The notes under the pieces were generated by a model. It made no database searches. It had not been told where the DNA came from and saw only the letters and a list, made by a program, of their open reading frames with translations. The position numbers and the translations under genes were made by a program. DNA of 37,532 nt from Dehalococcoidia bacterium (lineage in GTDB: Bacteria > Chloroflexota > Dehalococcoidia > SZUA-161), in NCBI GenBank assembly GCA_014874385.1, contig JACWAE010000085.1, forward strand, positions 1 through 37,532, written 5' to 3'. This document shows positions 7,786 through 16,027 of the stretch, one piece after another (the first letter of the stretch is position 1; the number at the start of each line of letters is the position of its first letter).

Positions 7786-8934
7786 CTACAACGCTTCCAT
7801 GACCAGTTCCGAGATATCCTTTATCTCGATTGTGCCTTCTTTCCCCATAGTAAGAAGGCTATCATCAAACATCAACATGCAATAAGGGCAGGCTACCGCA
7901 AGCACGTCTGCGCCGGCATCAATAGCCTGCTGCAGCCTCAGATCGCAGAACCTTTCCTCTTTGGGCGTCTCCATCCAAACCCTTCCGCCGCCGCCCCCGC
8001 AGCAAATTGAGGACTGCCTCGAATCTGGGAATTCCAGCAACTCCAATCCAGGGATTGCCTGAAGCACACGGCGTGGCTCATCGTATATCTGATTGTGGCG
8101 TCCCAGATAGCAGGGGTCATGATAAATGACCTTCTTTTTGATCTCCTTCGAGAACTTCAGCTTACCATCACGAATAAGCTGGTCCAGCAACTGAGAAAGG
8201 TGAAGAACTTCGAACTCAGCTCCAATCTCCGGATATTCATTCTTGAAGGTGTGATAGCAGTGCGGAGAATTGACCACTACTTTTTTCACACCGCTCTCGG
8301 CGAACGCCTGAATATTGCTTTTAGCCAGCCCCTGGAATATTGTCTCGTTGCCAGATTTGCGAACACTCTCACCGCAGCAGCGCTCTTTCGCGCCCAATAC
8401 CCCGAAATCTATCCCGACCTTGTTCAGAATCCCCACGGTAGCCCGGGCGATCCTTCTAACCTTGGCGTCAAACGCCGGGATGCAGCAGGTGAAATAGAGC
8501 AGCTCAGTGCCCGGTGTGAAAGCTTTCACGCCCAAATCCTGAGCCCAGTTGCCCCGCTCCTTCTCCGGCTCACCCTGCGGATTGCCGACATAAGAGATAT
8601 TCTTCACACTCACGCGCAGGGAATCAGGCACCTTGGCCACTCCCATCTCAGCAACTACCTTGCGTATCGCCCTGATGACATCAATCATCTCCACGCCGCG
8701 CGGACAGCGAACTTTGCAGGCGCCGCAAGTGGCGCAGGTCCAGATATCTTTATCTCCGAAATCGATCAAACCAAGCTGGGCCCGATGCATCATCCTGCGA
8801 GGGAGAAAAGTACGCACCAGGTTCCAGGGACAAGTCCCCGTGCAAGTACCACACTGATAGCATATCTTGAGCGTGTCGCCGCCCATCTCCCGAATAATAT
8901 CTACTGTTTCCTTATCAGGAATCGCTGGACTCAT
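7786..8934 (-). CDS. HdrCB/HdrD-like iron-sulfur subunit in the qmo operon
   Basis: About 382 residues. The N-terminal HdrC-like domain has CYQCGTCTGTCP and CATCGACKVRCP, two [4Fe-4S] sites. The C-terminal HdrB-like domain has two cysteine-rich CCG modules: one with FTCCIPA, ERCCGES and SPHCYHT, and one with HDPCYLGRHN, SICCGGGGG and CPYCMLMF. The latter motifs bind the noncubane [4Fe-4S] clusters that cleave disulfides in heterodisulfide reductase. Gram-positive sulfate reducers commonly carry hdrC and hdrB in place of qmoC. Here the fused form lies between qmoB and qmoC. The start is placed at the ATG at 8934, behind AAGAGGG; a preceding GTG is too close. It may be a fourth Qmo subunit or a branch to a thiol/disulfide couple. 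Confidence 0.88.
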   Translation of the reverse strand: MSPAIPDKETVDIIREMGGDTLKICYQCGTCTGTCPWNLVRTFLPRRMMHRAQLGLIDFGDKDIWTCATCGACKVRCPRGVEMIDVIRAIRKVVAEMGVAKVPDSLRVSVKNISYVGNPQGEPEKERGNWAQDLGVKAFTPGTELLYFTCCIPAFDAKVRRIARATVGILNKVGIDFGVLGAKERCCGESVRKSGNETIFQGLAKSNIQAFAESGVKKVVVNSPHCYHTFKNEYPEIGAEFEVLHLSQLLDQLIRDGKLKFSKEIKKKVIYHDPCYLGRHNQIYDEPRRVLQAIPGLELLEFPDSRQSSICCGGGGGRVWMETPKEERFCDLRLQQAIDAGADVLAVACPYCMLMFDDSLLTMGKEGTIEIKDISELVMEAL

Positions 8935-9027
8935 CACGGCCCTCTTTCGTGCGTTGTTTAGTCTGCGCCCAGCCCGAACTCAACCAAAATCGTTGTCTGC
9001 AGGTCAACAACCCTGTCCAGGCTATTA

Positions 9028-11247
9028 CTACATTTCCTTGTAGGGGTTGGGCCCAACCCTCTTTATTGTCTCCATGAACTCATCAAATATCTGTGGCAGC
9101 TTCCTGAATTCTGATATGGAAAGCTCTTCCACTCTGATCCTCTCAGACTCAAGCACAAGTCTCTCCAGTGTCTCCTGGACCTTACCCATCCTCGTATTTG
9201 CTAGCTCACTGCCTTTTACGAAGTGACACGTGTAATCATCGCCGTGCTTGCATCCAATCATGAGGATACCATCGATACCCTTGGAGAGTGAGTCGGCGAT
9301 CCAGACTATATTCACCGAACCGAGACATCTCACCGGAATCACCCTTACCCACGGGTTGTAGCTGATGCGGTTGATGCCAGCCATGTCGAGAGCCGGATAG
9401 GCATCGTTCTCGCAGAGAAAGGCCACAACTCTCGGCTTCTCCTCATCCGCTTCAGGCACCTCTATAGCCTTGAGCATGGAGCTAATTATGTCAACTGAAT
9501 AATCTTTAAACGAGATGATTCTTTCAGGACACGAACCCATACAGATAGCACACCTTCGGCATCGGGTCGGATTGGGTAAGGGATTGAATTTTTCATCTTC
9601 GTTGTACATACCGAAGGGGCATTCCTCAGTACATCTCTTGCATTGAGTACACCTTTGCATGAACAGGCTCGGATAGCTCCTGTCCCACGTTCTGGGATGT
9701 ACCGCCTGCCCTCTCGAAGTCAGCTCTACGCATTGGATAGCCTTAAGCGCCGCTCCGGCTGCGTCATCCATGGATCCGGCAATGTCCTCAGGCTGCCGCA
9801 CGCAACCAGCAGCATATATGCCCGTTCGCCGCGTTTCATACGGGAAACAAATGAAGTGAGAATCGGGGAATCCGTATTTCAAGGTAGGAAGTTCAGGCCC
9901 CTGCCGATACTGGAGATGCAACGCAGGAGTCGCGTAGCGCCCCGAATCCGGGGTGATTTCAATAGGCTTCTTCTCGCCTTCCGCAACTTCTGCCTCCACT
10001 TTAGGTGCAACTTCGGGCGTAGAGTTGGAGACTATTCCGGCGGCGAGCACCACCAGGTCCACGCTCACTGCAATCGACTCTCCGAGCAGCACATCATAGA
10101 CCTCAACGGTGATCTTACCGTCTTCTTCGGAAATGCTTTTAACGTCCCCTTTAGCAAGAAAGACTCCAGGCTCCTCCTGTACTCTCTTGTAGAAGTCCTC
10201 GTACTGACCTGGCGTTCGAATATCCTTATAGAATATATAGACCTGGGCTTCGGGATTCTGCCCTGTTACGTAGAGCGCCTGCTTCAGCGAAGTCATGCAG
10301 CAAAAAGCAGAGCAGTAGGCCAAGTGGGCCGGATCCCTCTGACCGGCACATTGAATGAATGCCACGCTTGTGACTTCTTTGCCATCGGAGGGACGTGTGA
10401 TTTTACCCTTCTGCGCCAGCTCCTCCATCTGAACATTTGTGATGACATCTTTATACTTGCCGTAGCCCAGGTATTCCAGTTTGCTGGGGTCGTAGGGCTT
10501 GAACCCGGTTGCCTGAACGATAGAGCCGATCTTGAGAGAGGTCGAAGCGCCCTTCTGCTTCAGGGAAACGTTGTACATCCCTGGAGCGCCTTCTATCTTC
10601 TCGATCTCGGCCCCGGTGAAGACCTTGATTTGGGGGTGCTCTTCCACCTCTTTGACCCTGGCATTTACGCCTGTGTCCTCCAACTCTCGGTATGGAGGAT
10701 GCTTGGGATATTGCCTGTGCAGTTTGGCCGTCCAGCCACCCAGAGCGGGCTCCTTCTCCACGAGGCAGACCTCATATCCCGCCTCCGCCGCTTCAAGGGC
10801 CGAGGTCATTCCGGCTATCCCACCCCCGACCACCAGAATGGTCTTGTCTATCGTTTCAGAGAAGGGCTCCGGTGCCTCAGCCTTCTGGGCCCTGGCCAGG
10901 CCCATCCTGAGATAGTCTGCCGCCAGCATCTGAGTATCTTCGTCTTTGGGCGGGTGGACCCAGATAACATGCTCTCTAAGATTGACCCTCTCGACGTATA
11001 CGGAAGTATCATAGCTGAACACATCCATTTTCGCCCTGGGAGAACAGGCAGCTATGACTACGGTGTTGGTGCCCTCCTGAATATCCTGTGCTATGAGCTT
11101 TGCTCCTTCCGCTCCGCACAGGAAGGGATGTGTCTTGCAGTTCTCAACCTTGAACTCCTTGGTGGCTACCCCGCAGAGCTTGTCCATGTCGAGAGCATCA
11201 GCAATTCCACAGCCACCGCAGATATAAACTCCGAGCTTTTTAGCCAT
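9028..11247 (-). CDS. qmoB: QmoB, HdrA/MvhD-like flavoprotein of the Qmo complex
   Basis: A 739-residue HdrA-like protein. It has an N-terminal domain with CGGCG, then a FAD-binding Rossmann motif VVGGGIAGMTSALEAAEAG (near residues 140-158) with GGWTAKL. Two ferredoxin motifs follow, CTQCKRCTEECP and CRRCAICMGSCP (about 540-590). A C-terminal MvhD-like domain has FLCENDAYPALD and GCKHGDDYTCHF. This order is that of QmoB. The protein is cytoplasmic and, with QmoA and QmoC, connects menaquinol to AprAB. The ATG lies inside the end of qmoA (8-base overlap) behind AGAAGGGGG, so translation is probably coupled. A 90-base gap separates it from the HdrCB-like gene. Confidence 0.95.
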   Translation of the reverse strand: MAKKLGVYICGGCGIADALDMDKLCGVATKEFKVENCKTHPFLCGAEGAKLIAQDIQEGTNTVVIAACSPRAKMDVFSYDTSVYVERVNLREHVIWVHPPKDEDTQMLAADYLRMGLARAQKAEAPEPFSETIDKTILVVGGGIAGMTSALEAAEAGYEVCLVEKEPALGGWTAKLHRQYPKHPPYRELEDTGVNARVKEVEEHPQIKVFTGAEIEKIEGAPGMYNVSLKQKGASTSLKIGSIVQATGFKPYDPSKLEYLGYGKYKDVITNVQMEELAQKGKITRPSDGKEVTSVAFIQCAGQRDPAHLAYCSAFCCMTSLKQALYVTGQNPEAQVYIFYKDIRTPGQYEDFYKRVQEEPGVFLAKGDVKSISEEDGKITVEVYDVLLGESIAVSVDLVVLAAGIVSNSTPEVAPKVEAEVAEGEKKPIEITPDSGRYATPALHLQYRQGPELPTLKYGFPDSHFICFPYETRRTGIYAAGCVRQPEDIAGSMDDAAGAALKAIQCVELTSRGQAVHPRTWDRSYPSLFMQRCTQCKRCTEECPFGMYNEDEKFNPLPNPTRCRRCAICMGSCPERIISFKDYSVDIISSMLKAIEVPEADEEKPRVVAFLCENDAYPALDMAGINRISYNPWVRVIPVRCLGSVNIVWIADSLSKGIDGILMIGCKHGDDYTCHFVKGSELANTRMGKVQETLERLVLESERIRVEELSISEFRKLPQIFDEFMETIKRVGPNPYKEM

Positions 11248-12520
11248 TTGTCCCCCTTCTTACGATGGACTGAATCGCCTTGAGCGCTGCCCTGGTTCCA
11301 TCCTGTACAGAAGTGGAAACATCGGTTGGCCTCCTGATACAACCGGCTGCATAAACCCCGGGAGCGTCAGCGGCAACGAAGCCGTAGTTGTCATATACCA
11401 GGTTCCCCGGTATCTTCACCTCCGCAGTCATGGGAACCATGCCTGTTGCCAGCACTACCATCTCGAATGATTCTTTTACCTTTTGACCTGCCGCGGTGTC
11501 TTCGGCATGAAGTATCAGATCTTTGGTTGCCGGGTCTTCTTCGATCTTGGCGACCTTGCCTCTCACCAGAGTAACCCCTTCGATTGCCTGAACACGCTGG
11601 AAGAAATCTTCCAGAATGCCCGACGCACGAACGTCAATGTAGAAGATTGAAACCTTGGTTTCCGGGTTCTGGTCCTTGACGTAGGTGCACTGTTTCAGGG
11701 AACCCATGCAACACACCCCTGAGCAATAGGGCAAGTGATTCTGGTCCCGCGACCCGGCGCACTGGACAAAGGCGATACTTTTCACCTCTTTCCCGTCTGA
11801 GGGACGAACTATCTTACCCTGAGTTGGCCCGTCAGTAGCCGCCAGTCTCTCCATTATGACATTAGTTATTACGTTCGGATACTTACCATAGCCCAGATTA
11901 TCAAGTTTAGTAGCATCGTACGGTTTCCAGCCGGTAGCCAGAACAATCGACCCAACCTTCATGTGCAGGCTCTTTGCAGACATGCCCAGGTCAATGGCCT
12001 GATACTGGCAAGCGGAAACGCATTTAGCACACTCAGCACCCAGGCAGACCTTGGTATCAATCACATATTTCAGAGGAAACGCCATGGGACTGGTCAGATA
12101 GATGGCTTTAGTTTTATCCAATCCGAAGTTAAAATCATTGGGTCTCTCGACCGGGCAAACCTCAGCACACTTGCCACAGGCAGTGCAATTATCATTAACC
12201 AGGCGCGGGGTCAGCTTGACAGTAACTTCATAGTCACCCTCTTTGCCTGAAATATCTTCAACTTGCGCCAGAGTAAAAACTTTGATTCTCGGATTTGTCT
12301 TGATTCTCCTAAAATTTATCTCGAGCCCACAATAAGGGGCACAAAGTTTAGGGAAATATTTATTCGCCCTGGCTACTCGTCCACCCAGGTACGGATTTTC
12401 CTCTATTAAAAAGACCTCGTAACCTACTTCAGCGGCCTCAATTGCTGCTGTCATGCCGCTCATTCCTCCCCCGACAACGAGGATGCCGTTGGGAGAGTTT
12501 ATACTTTCTATGTTCCCCAT
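11240..12520 (-). CDS. qmoA: QmoA, HdrA-like flavoprotein of the Qmo complex
   Basis: About 426 residues when started at the ATG at 12520. The frame is open for 21 more codons, but GAGGAG six bases before this ATG and its position ten bases after the preceding gene decide the start. It has a FAD motif LVVGGGMSGMTAAIEAAEVG, a GGRVAR segment, and ferredoxin-type cysteines CTACGKCAEVCP and CLGAECAKCVSACQ. The C-terminal nucleotide-binding region has GVYAAGCIRRP. QmoA is the smaller of the two HdrA-like Qmo flavoproteins, and it passes electrons toward APS reductase. It overlaps qmoB by eight bases. Identification is firm from size, motifs and order. Confidence 0.95.
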   Translation of the reverse strand: MGNIESINSPNGILVVGGGMSGMTAAIEAAEVGYEVFLIEENPYLGGRVARANKYFPKLCAPYCGLEINFRRIKTNPRIKVFTLAQVEDISGKEGDYEVTVKLTPRLVNDNCTACGKCAEVCPVERPNDFNFGLDKTKAIYLTSPMAFPLKYVIDTKVCLGAECAKCVSACQYQAIDLGMSAKSLHMKVGSIVLATGWKPYDATKLDNLGYGKYPNVITNVIMERLAATDGPTQGKIVRPSDGKEVKSIAFVQCAGSRDQNHLPYCSGVCCMGSLKQCTYVKDQNPETKVSIFYIDVRASGILEDFFQRVQAIEGVTLVRGKVAKIEEDPATKDLILHAEDTAAGQKVKESFEMVVLATGMVPMTAEVKIPGNLVYDNYGFVAADAPGVYAAGCIRRPTDVSTSVQDGTRAALKAIQSIVRRGTNG

Positions 12521-12530
12521 GTAGTTCTCC

Positions 12531-13352
12531 TCATTCGATAGAATCGAGGCCCAACTCTTTCTTCTTCTCCTCTGCCACTTCACCTTTTATTTTAAAGGTA
12601 TTTTCTGCAAATAGACTGAACCTCAACCAATCAAACCCAAAATCCAGTAACGCTTCGTCATCTTTTTTAATTTTCTTGATAACCTCGTCTTCAATTTCAA
12701 AACGGCTGAGGAAGCTGCTCTCAAAAATGAGCTTCCTAAATCGGTCGAGATCGTAAAGGGTAAGATATAACATCTGACTCTTCGCTGGCCCCAAACCTTT
12801 ACCCTCGACCAAAAGCTTATGCAGGGTAAGCTCTTTATAAGGCTCATTTTTTTGGTTATAGATATCGATCCCCTGGTCCTTCCACCACTCCTCTACTGTC
12901 CATTCCTGACCCTCTTTAAGACCCAGGCAGGAGAACTCCTCCTCAACGATGAAACAGAACTCCTCACCATCTGCTCTTTGCGCCGTTTTGGAGGATGCCA
13001 TCCCCAGAGGATACATGCGACAAGACCATGGCCGGTCTTCATAAATGGAGCATCCCTCTGGAGTTACAAAAGGGCAACTCTTGCGGGCATCATCCTTCAT
13101 TTTCAGTAGAACCATGGGAAGTTTTTGGTCTGCTAAAAAGGGGGGAAGAGTGTATTTTTCGAGAAACTTTCCCGAAGAAAGTTTTAATGCCCTTTTCATA
13201 CGGAGGACATCGTAGGGTGAAAGAAAGATGTTTACGTCACCACAACACTGGGTAAAACATGAAAGCTCTTTGCGACAGGAGAACCTGAACTTGCTCCCTG
13301 GAGAGAGTCTGGGATATTCCTTTAGTATCGTTTCTTTCCAACTTTTAACCAT
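12531..13352 (-). CDS. YkgJ-family cysteine-cluster protein between aprA and qmoA
   Basis: A 273-residue protein of the YkgJ (putative zinc- or iron-chelating) family. The cysteine cluster is visible as CRKELSCFTQCCG near residue 26 and CPFVTPEGCSIYEDRPWSCRMYP near residues 93-115. The family is linked to metal binding or Fe-S assembly but has no proven reaction. The C-terminal third is charged and helical. It sits between aprA and qmoA, ten bases before the qmoA start, so it is part of the APS-reductase/Qmo transcript; it could help mature or couple these Fe-S proteins (inference). GAGGTGA lies next to the ATG at 13352. A large hairpin precedes it (13364-13399). Confidence 0.85.
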   Translation of the reverse strand: MVKSWKETILKEYPRLSPGSKFRFSCRKELSCFTQCCGDVNIFLSPYDVLRMKRALKLSSGKFLEKYTLPPFLADQKLPMVLLKMKDDARKSCPFVTPEGCSIYEDRPWSCRMYPLGMASSKTAQRADGEEFCFIVEEEFSCLGLKEGQEWTVEEWWKDQGIDIYNQKNEPYKELTLHKLLVEGKGLGPAKSQMLYLTLYDLDRFRKLIFESSFLSRFEIEDEVIKKIKKDDEALLDFGFDWLRFSLFAENTFKIKGEVAEEKKKELGLDSIE

Positions 13353-13363
13353 TTCACCTCATT

Positions 13364-13399
13364 AGGACTCCAGGTACCGTTAGCGATACCTGGAGTCCT
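13364..13399 (-). repeat. Perfect inverted repeat (13-bp stem) between aprA and the YkgJ gene
   Basis: AGGACTCCAGGTA at 13364-13376 is the exact reverse complement of 13387-13399, with a 10-base spacer. In the leftward RNA it folds into a strong hairpin directly before the ribosome site of the YkgJ gene and about 45 bases after the aprA stop. There is no U-run, so it is unlikely to be a simple terminator. It may stabilise the 3' end of an aprBA message or reduce expression of the genes downstream. Confidence 0.75.
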
Positions 13400-13443
13400 G
13401 TACAATCACTCAACTCGTGATTCTCGGCTGCGGACTCACCAGA

Positions 13444-15342
13444 TTATTCAACTATCTGGATTATGTCCCTCTTGAATACGTCCCACTTATTTGTCTTGGG
13501 GTCCCACTTGCAGTTGACGAAGACCTTCCAATTTTCATTGTCCATTTTAGGTTTATCCGCCCTGAAGTAGTAACCCGGCCACCTGGTCTCCTCGCGGAAC
13601 AGGATCGTTCTCACATGGGACTCCGCCTGCCACATTCGATGTATGTTTTCCCAACATCTCATCAGCTCATGAAGGTTCTCGGCAGCCAGCTTCTCGGAAT
13701 CTTCCCTCAATAACTTGAGAAGCTCAATGGCTGCTTCCAGGGCGGGCTTATTAGTAGTAAACATGGTCGAAGCTCCCCCGGCGTATTCATCCATGAGTTT
13801 CTGGAGGCGGAACATGAACTGCTTAGGACGAATGTAGTTTTCATTGATGTCCGGACTGTCTGTCTGGCTTTTGAATTGCGCAAAGGTGTCCAACGGCTTG
13901 AGAATCTGCTTCTTAAGATTCTCGACCATTGCCGCGTCCACCTTGGGCTGTGTAGGATTGTCAACGACGTAAGCCAGAGCTGATTTAGCACGGATCCGTC
14001 CCTCTGCATGGGAACCGTCAGAAAACTTGTGACTGGAAGCCCCTGAGGCGTCGCCGGCACAGAAGAGTCCCTTAACAGTAGCCATGCCATTGTAGCCCCA
14101 GAAGTATTCCTTCTTGGACTTTTCAGTCTGGAGGTCCTCAGGTCCGCTTATCCAGGCACCCGAAGCCCCTGAATGTGAACCAATGAAGTAGGGCTCGCAA
14201 GCCTGAATTTCTGAAGGTTTCTGCTCGGGAGCGATATCGCTGCCTGCCCAGAGCAGTGCCTGAGAAATTGTCATATCCAGGAAGTCTTCCCAGGCCTCAG
14301 ACTCTACTTCCTTCAGCTTCTTCTTCCTCTCCTTCTCATCGGCCACAGCCCCTACGATGGCACCGATAGCATCTTCTGTTCTCATGTATGCCGGACCTTT
14401 GCCTTCCTTCTGGTCCAACATCATCAGGTAGTTTCTCAGATTGGCGGGAACCGGTTTTACTAGTCCATAGGGCGCCCAGTTCTGCAATTCCGGTCTCCGC
14501 TCGACCATATAGTCGCCACCTAAGGCAGTGGTCGCCTTAGCCTTAAAGAGAAGGAACCAGGCTCCGACCGGGCCATAGGCATCCTTAAACCGAACAGGAA
14601 TGAAGCGGACTTCCTGGCAGGTCATTTCGGCGCCAGCCTTCAACGTAAAGTAAGCGCTGGACCCGGTGTTAAACGGGGGATACCAGGACCTTCCCAAACC
14701 CTCACCGACTGAGCGAGGTCTGAATACGTGAACCGCTCCACCCATCGCATCCACTACTGCCTTGGCTTTGAACACATAGAACTTGTTTTCCCTGACACTA
14801 AATCCTACCGCTCCGGCAATTCGGTCTCCATCCATCAAGGGTTCCGTAATAAACACCCTCTCATAAATCTTGCCGTTTTCGCCCAATTGGGCCATGGCGT
14901 TCTTGGCTGCTTCTGAAATCACGATTTTATAAGACTCGCCATTGATCATAAGCTGCCAAGGGCCTTCAAATACGTAATTGCCATCTTTGTCTTTCCAGAT
15001 GGGCAGCCCCCACTTTTCAAACAGGTGGACTGAACCATCTACATGCCGGGCAATGTCATAGACCAGGTCATCCCTGGTAATACCCATAAGGTCACTTCTG
15101 ACATAGTGAACATAGTCCTCAGGTGTTCTTCCTTTCGCCTTCATACCCACATACTGGTTAAGGGCTGAAAGTCCCATGGCAACGGCGCCACTTCTATCCA
15201 TGGCTGCCTTGTCCACCAAAGCCACCTTAAGATTATGTTTCTTCGCCCAGTAAGCTGCTTCAACAGCAGCCCCACACGCTGCCATACCGCCACCGATAAT
15301 CAATAAATCGGTGGTTACTTCAACAGTATCAAATGCTGCCAT
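13444..15342 (-). CDS. aprA: Adenylylsulfate (APS) reductase alpha subunit
   Basis: About 632 residues, the FAD subunit of dissimilatory APS reductase, which reduces APS to sulfite and AMP in the cytoplasm. The FAD-binding N-terminus reads LLIIGGGMAACGAAVEAAYW, followed by DKAAMDRSGAVAMGLSALN, both typical of AprA. FEGPWQLMINGESYK and SHSGASGAWISGPEDL are further conserved segments of the family. The start is placed at the ATG at 15342, because GAGGTGAT (complement of 15347-15354), a perfect anti-SD match, ends four bases before it; upstream GTG/ATG codons lie inside that site. It follows aprB by about 27 bases in the conserved aprBA order. Identification is certain; size is slightly below that of Desulfovibrio AprA. 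Confidence 0.97.
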   Translation of the reverse strand: MAAFDTVEVTTDLLIIGGGMAACGAAVEAAYWAKKHNLKVALVDKAAMDRSGAVAMGLSALNQYVGMKAKGRTPEDYVHYVRSDLMGITRDDLVYDIARHVDGSVHLFEKWGLPIWKDKDGNYVFEGPWQLMINGESYKIVISEAAKNAMAQLGENGKIYERVFITEPLMDGDRIAGAVGFSVRENKFYVFKAKAVVDAMGGAVHVFRPRSVGEGLGRSWYPPFNTGSSAYFTLKAGAEMTCQEVRFIPVRFKDAYGPVGAWFLLFKAKATTALGGDYMVERRPELQNWAPYGLVKPVPANLRNYLMMLDQKEGKGPAYMRTEDAIGAIVGAVADEKERKKKLKEVESEAWEDFLDMTISQALLWAGSDIAPEQKPSEIQACEPYFIGSHSGASGAWISGPEDLQTEKSKKEYFWGYNGMATVKGLFCAGDASGASSHKFSDGSHAEGRIRAKSALAYVVDNPTQPKVDAAMVENLKKQILKPLDTFAQFKSQTDSPDINENYIRPKQFMFRLQKLMDEYAGGASTMFTTNKPALEAAIELLKLLREDSEKLAAENLHELMRCWENIHRMWQAESHVRTILFREETRWPGYYFRADKPKMDNENWKVFVNCKWDPKTNKWDVFKRDIIQIVE

Positions 15343-15353
15343 CTTCATCACCT

Positions 15354-15375
15354 CTATTCTACTTCTATTCTACTT
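15354..15375. repeat. 11-bp tandem duplication at the aprB-aprA junction
   Basis: The unit CTATTCTACTT occurs twice, end to end, at 15354-15364 and 15365-15375. It spans the aprB stop codon and reaches the aprA ribosome site, so it lengthens the aprB-aprA spacer by one unit without changing AprA. Confidence 0.7.
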
Positions 15376-15822
15376 CTTTTTTAATGTCGGAAGCGCCGGA
15401 ACACGCAACGACTCGGGCTCGGTAAACAACAATGGGCTCTTGAGGTCTTCTGCTTCCGGAGCAGTCTTGAATCCTCCGTCAGGTACAGCAGAACCCTCAG
15501 GAGTGGTTCTGGTGGGGAACCTGAATCTCTTAAGGCTCTTATTTCGGAACTTGACAGTCCACATGATGTCTTCCGTTCCACGGAGGGGGGTCACGCTTGC
15601 GCCTAGAGGTATGAAGTCAGCATAACCTCTGACCGCCATAGCCTGCTGGGGGCAAATCTTGACACAGCACATACATTCCCAGCACATCGCCGGGTCGCGG
15701 TTGTAAGCCTTCATGGTCGCTGGATTTAAAACCATGAGGTCATTGGGACAAATATACTGACAAGCAGTCTTATCTTGCCCTTTACAACCATCACACTTCT
15801 CCATGATTACATAACTTGGCAT
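15370..15822 (-). CDS. aprB: Adenylylsulfate (APS) reductase beta subunit
   Basis: A 150-residue ferredoxin-like subunit of APS reductase. Two [4Fe-4S] clusters are marked by Cys10, Cys13, Cys21, Cys25 (CDGCKGQDKTACQYIC) and Cys47, Cys50, Cys53, Cys57 (CWECMCCVKIC). The spacer between the third and fourth groups and the long cysteine-free C-terminal tail, which wraps AprA in known structures, are as expected. It carries electrons from Qmo to the AprA flavin. AAAGGAGG lies a few bases before the ATG at 15822, one of the strongest ribosome sites in the window. It precedes aprA and follows sat across a 205-base spacer with palindromes. Confidence 0.97.
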   Translation of the reverse strand: MPSYVIMEKCDGCKGQDKTACQYICPNDLMVLNPATMKAYNRDPAMCWECMCCVKICPQQAMAVRGYADFIPLGASVTPLRGTEDIMWTVKFRNKSLKRFRFPTRTTPEGSAVPDGGFKTAPEAEDLKSPLLFTEPESLRVPALPTLKKK

Positions 15823-15918
15823 TCATTGCCTCCTTTCTCATAAATTTATTATTGAGCCAAGTTTGTGTTTTAAAATACTATGCAGCTTTTCCTTTTCTTC
15901 CTACCACCCCCTCTAGCA

Positions 15919-15937
15919 GGATTGCATAAATGCATCC
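15919..15937. promoter_or_regulatory. Palindrome in the sat-aprB spacer
   Basis: GGATTGCAT-AA-ATGCATCC is an imperfect palindrome (one unpaired T) about 100 bases ahead of aprB. It could be a transcription-factor operator or a small RNA hairpin. No known operator is recognised. Confidence 0.35.
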
Positions 15938-15957
15938 GTTATATTCAGACTTACCTT

Positions 15958-15975
15958 TTCGACTTCCAGGTCGAA
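15958..15975. promoter_or_regulatory. Second short inverted repeat in the sat-aprB spacer
   Basis: TTCGAC at 15958-15963 is the exact complement of GTCGAA at 15970-15975, with a 6-base loop, about 50 bases downstream of the sat stop on the minus strand. It lacks a U-run. It may mark the 3' end of a sat message or a regulatory site before aprBA. Confidence 0.35.
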
Positions 15976-16027
15976 TAGTACCGGACCGTCCACCCTTTCA
16001 GGCCTTTATTACCTCAGGACTAGCACT

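Noticed and set aside
8095..8961. A rightward open frame of 288 codons opposite the HdrCB-like gene
   Set aside because: It lies wholly on the complement of a protein with clear CCG and ferredoxin motifs, and has no recognisable domain or start signal.
9643..11283. A long rightward open frame of 546 codons opposite qmoB
   Set aside because: It is the antisense shadow of qmoB, whose strand has full FAD and Fe-S motifs. The translated product shows no family signature and has no ribosome site.
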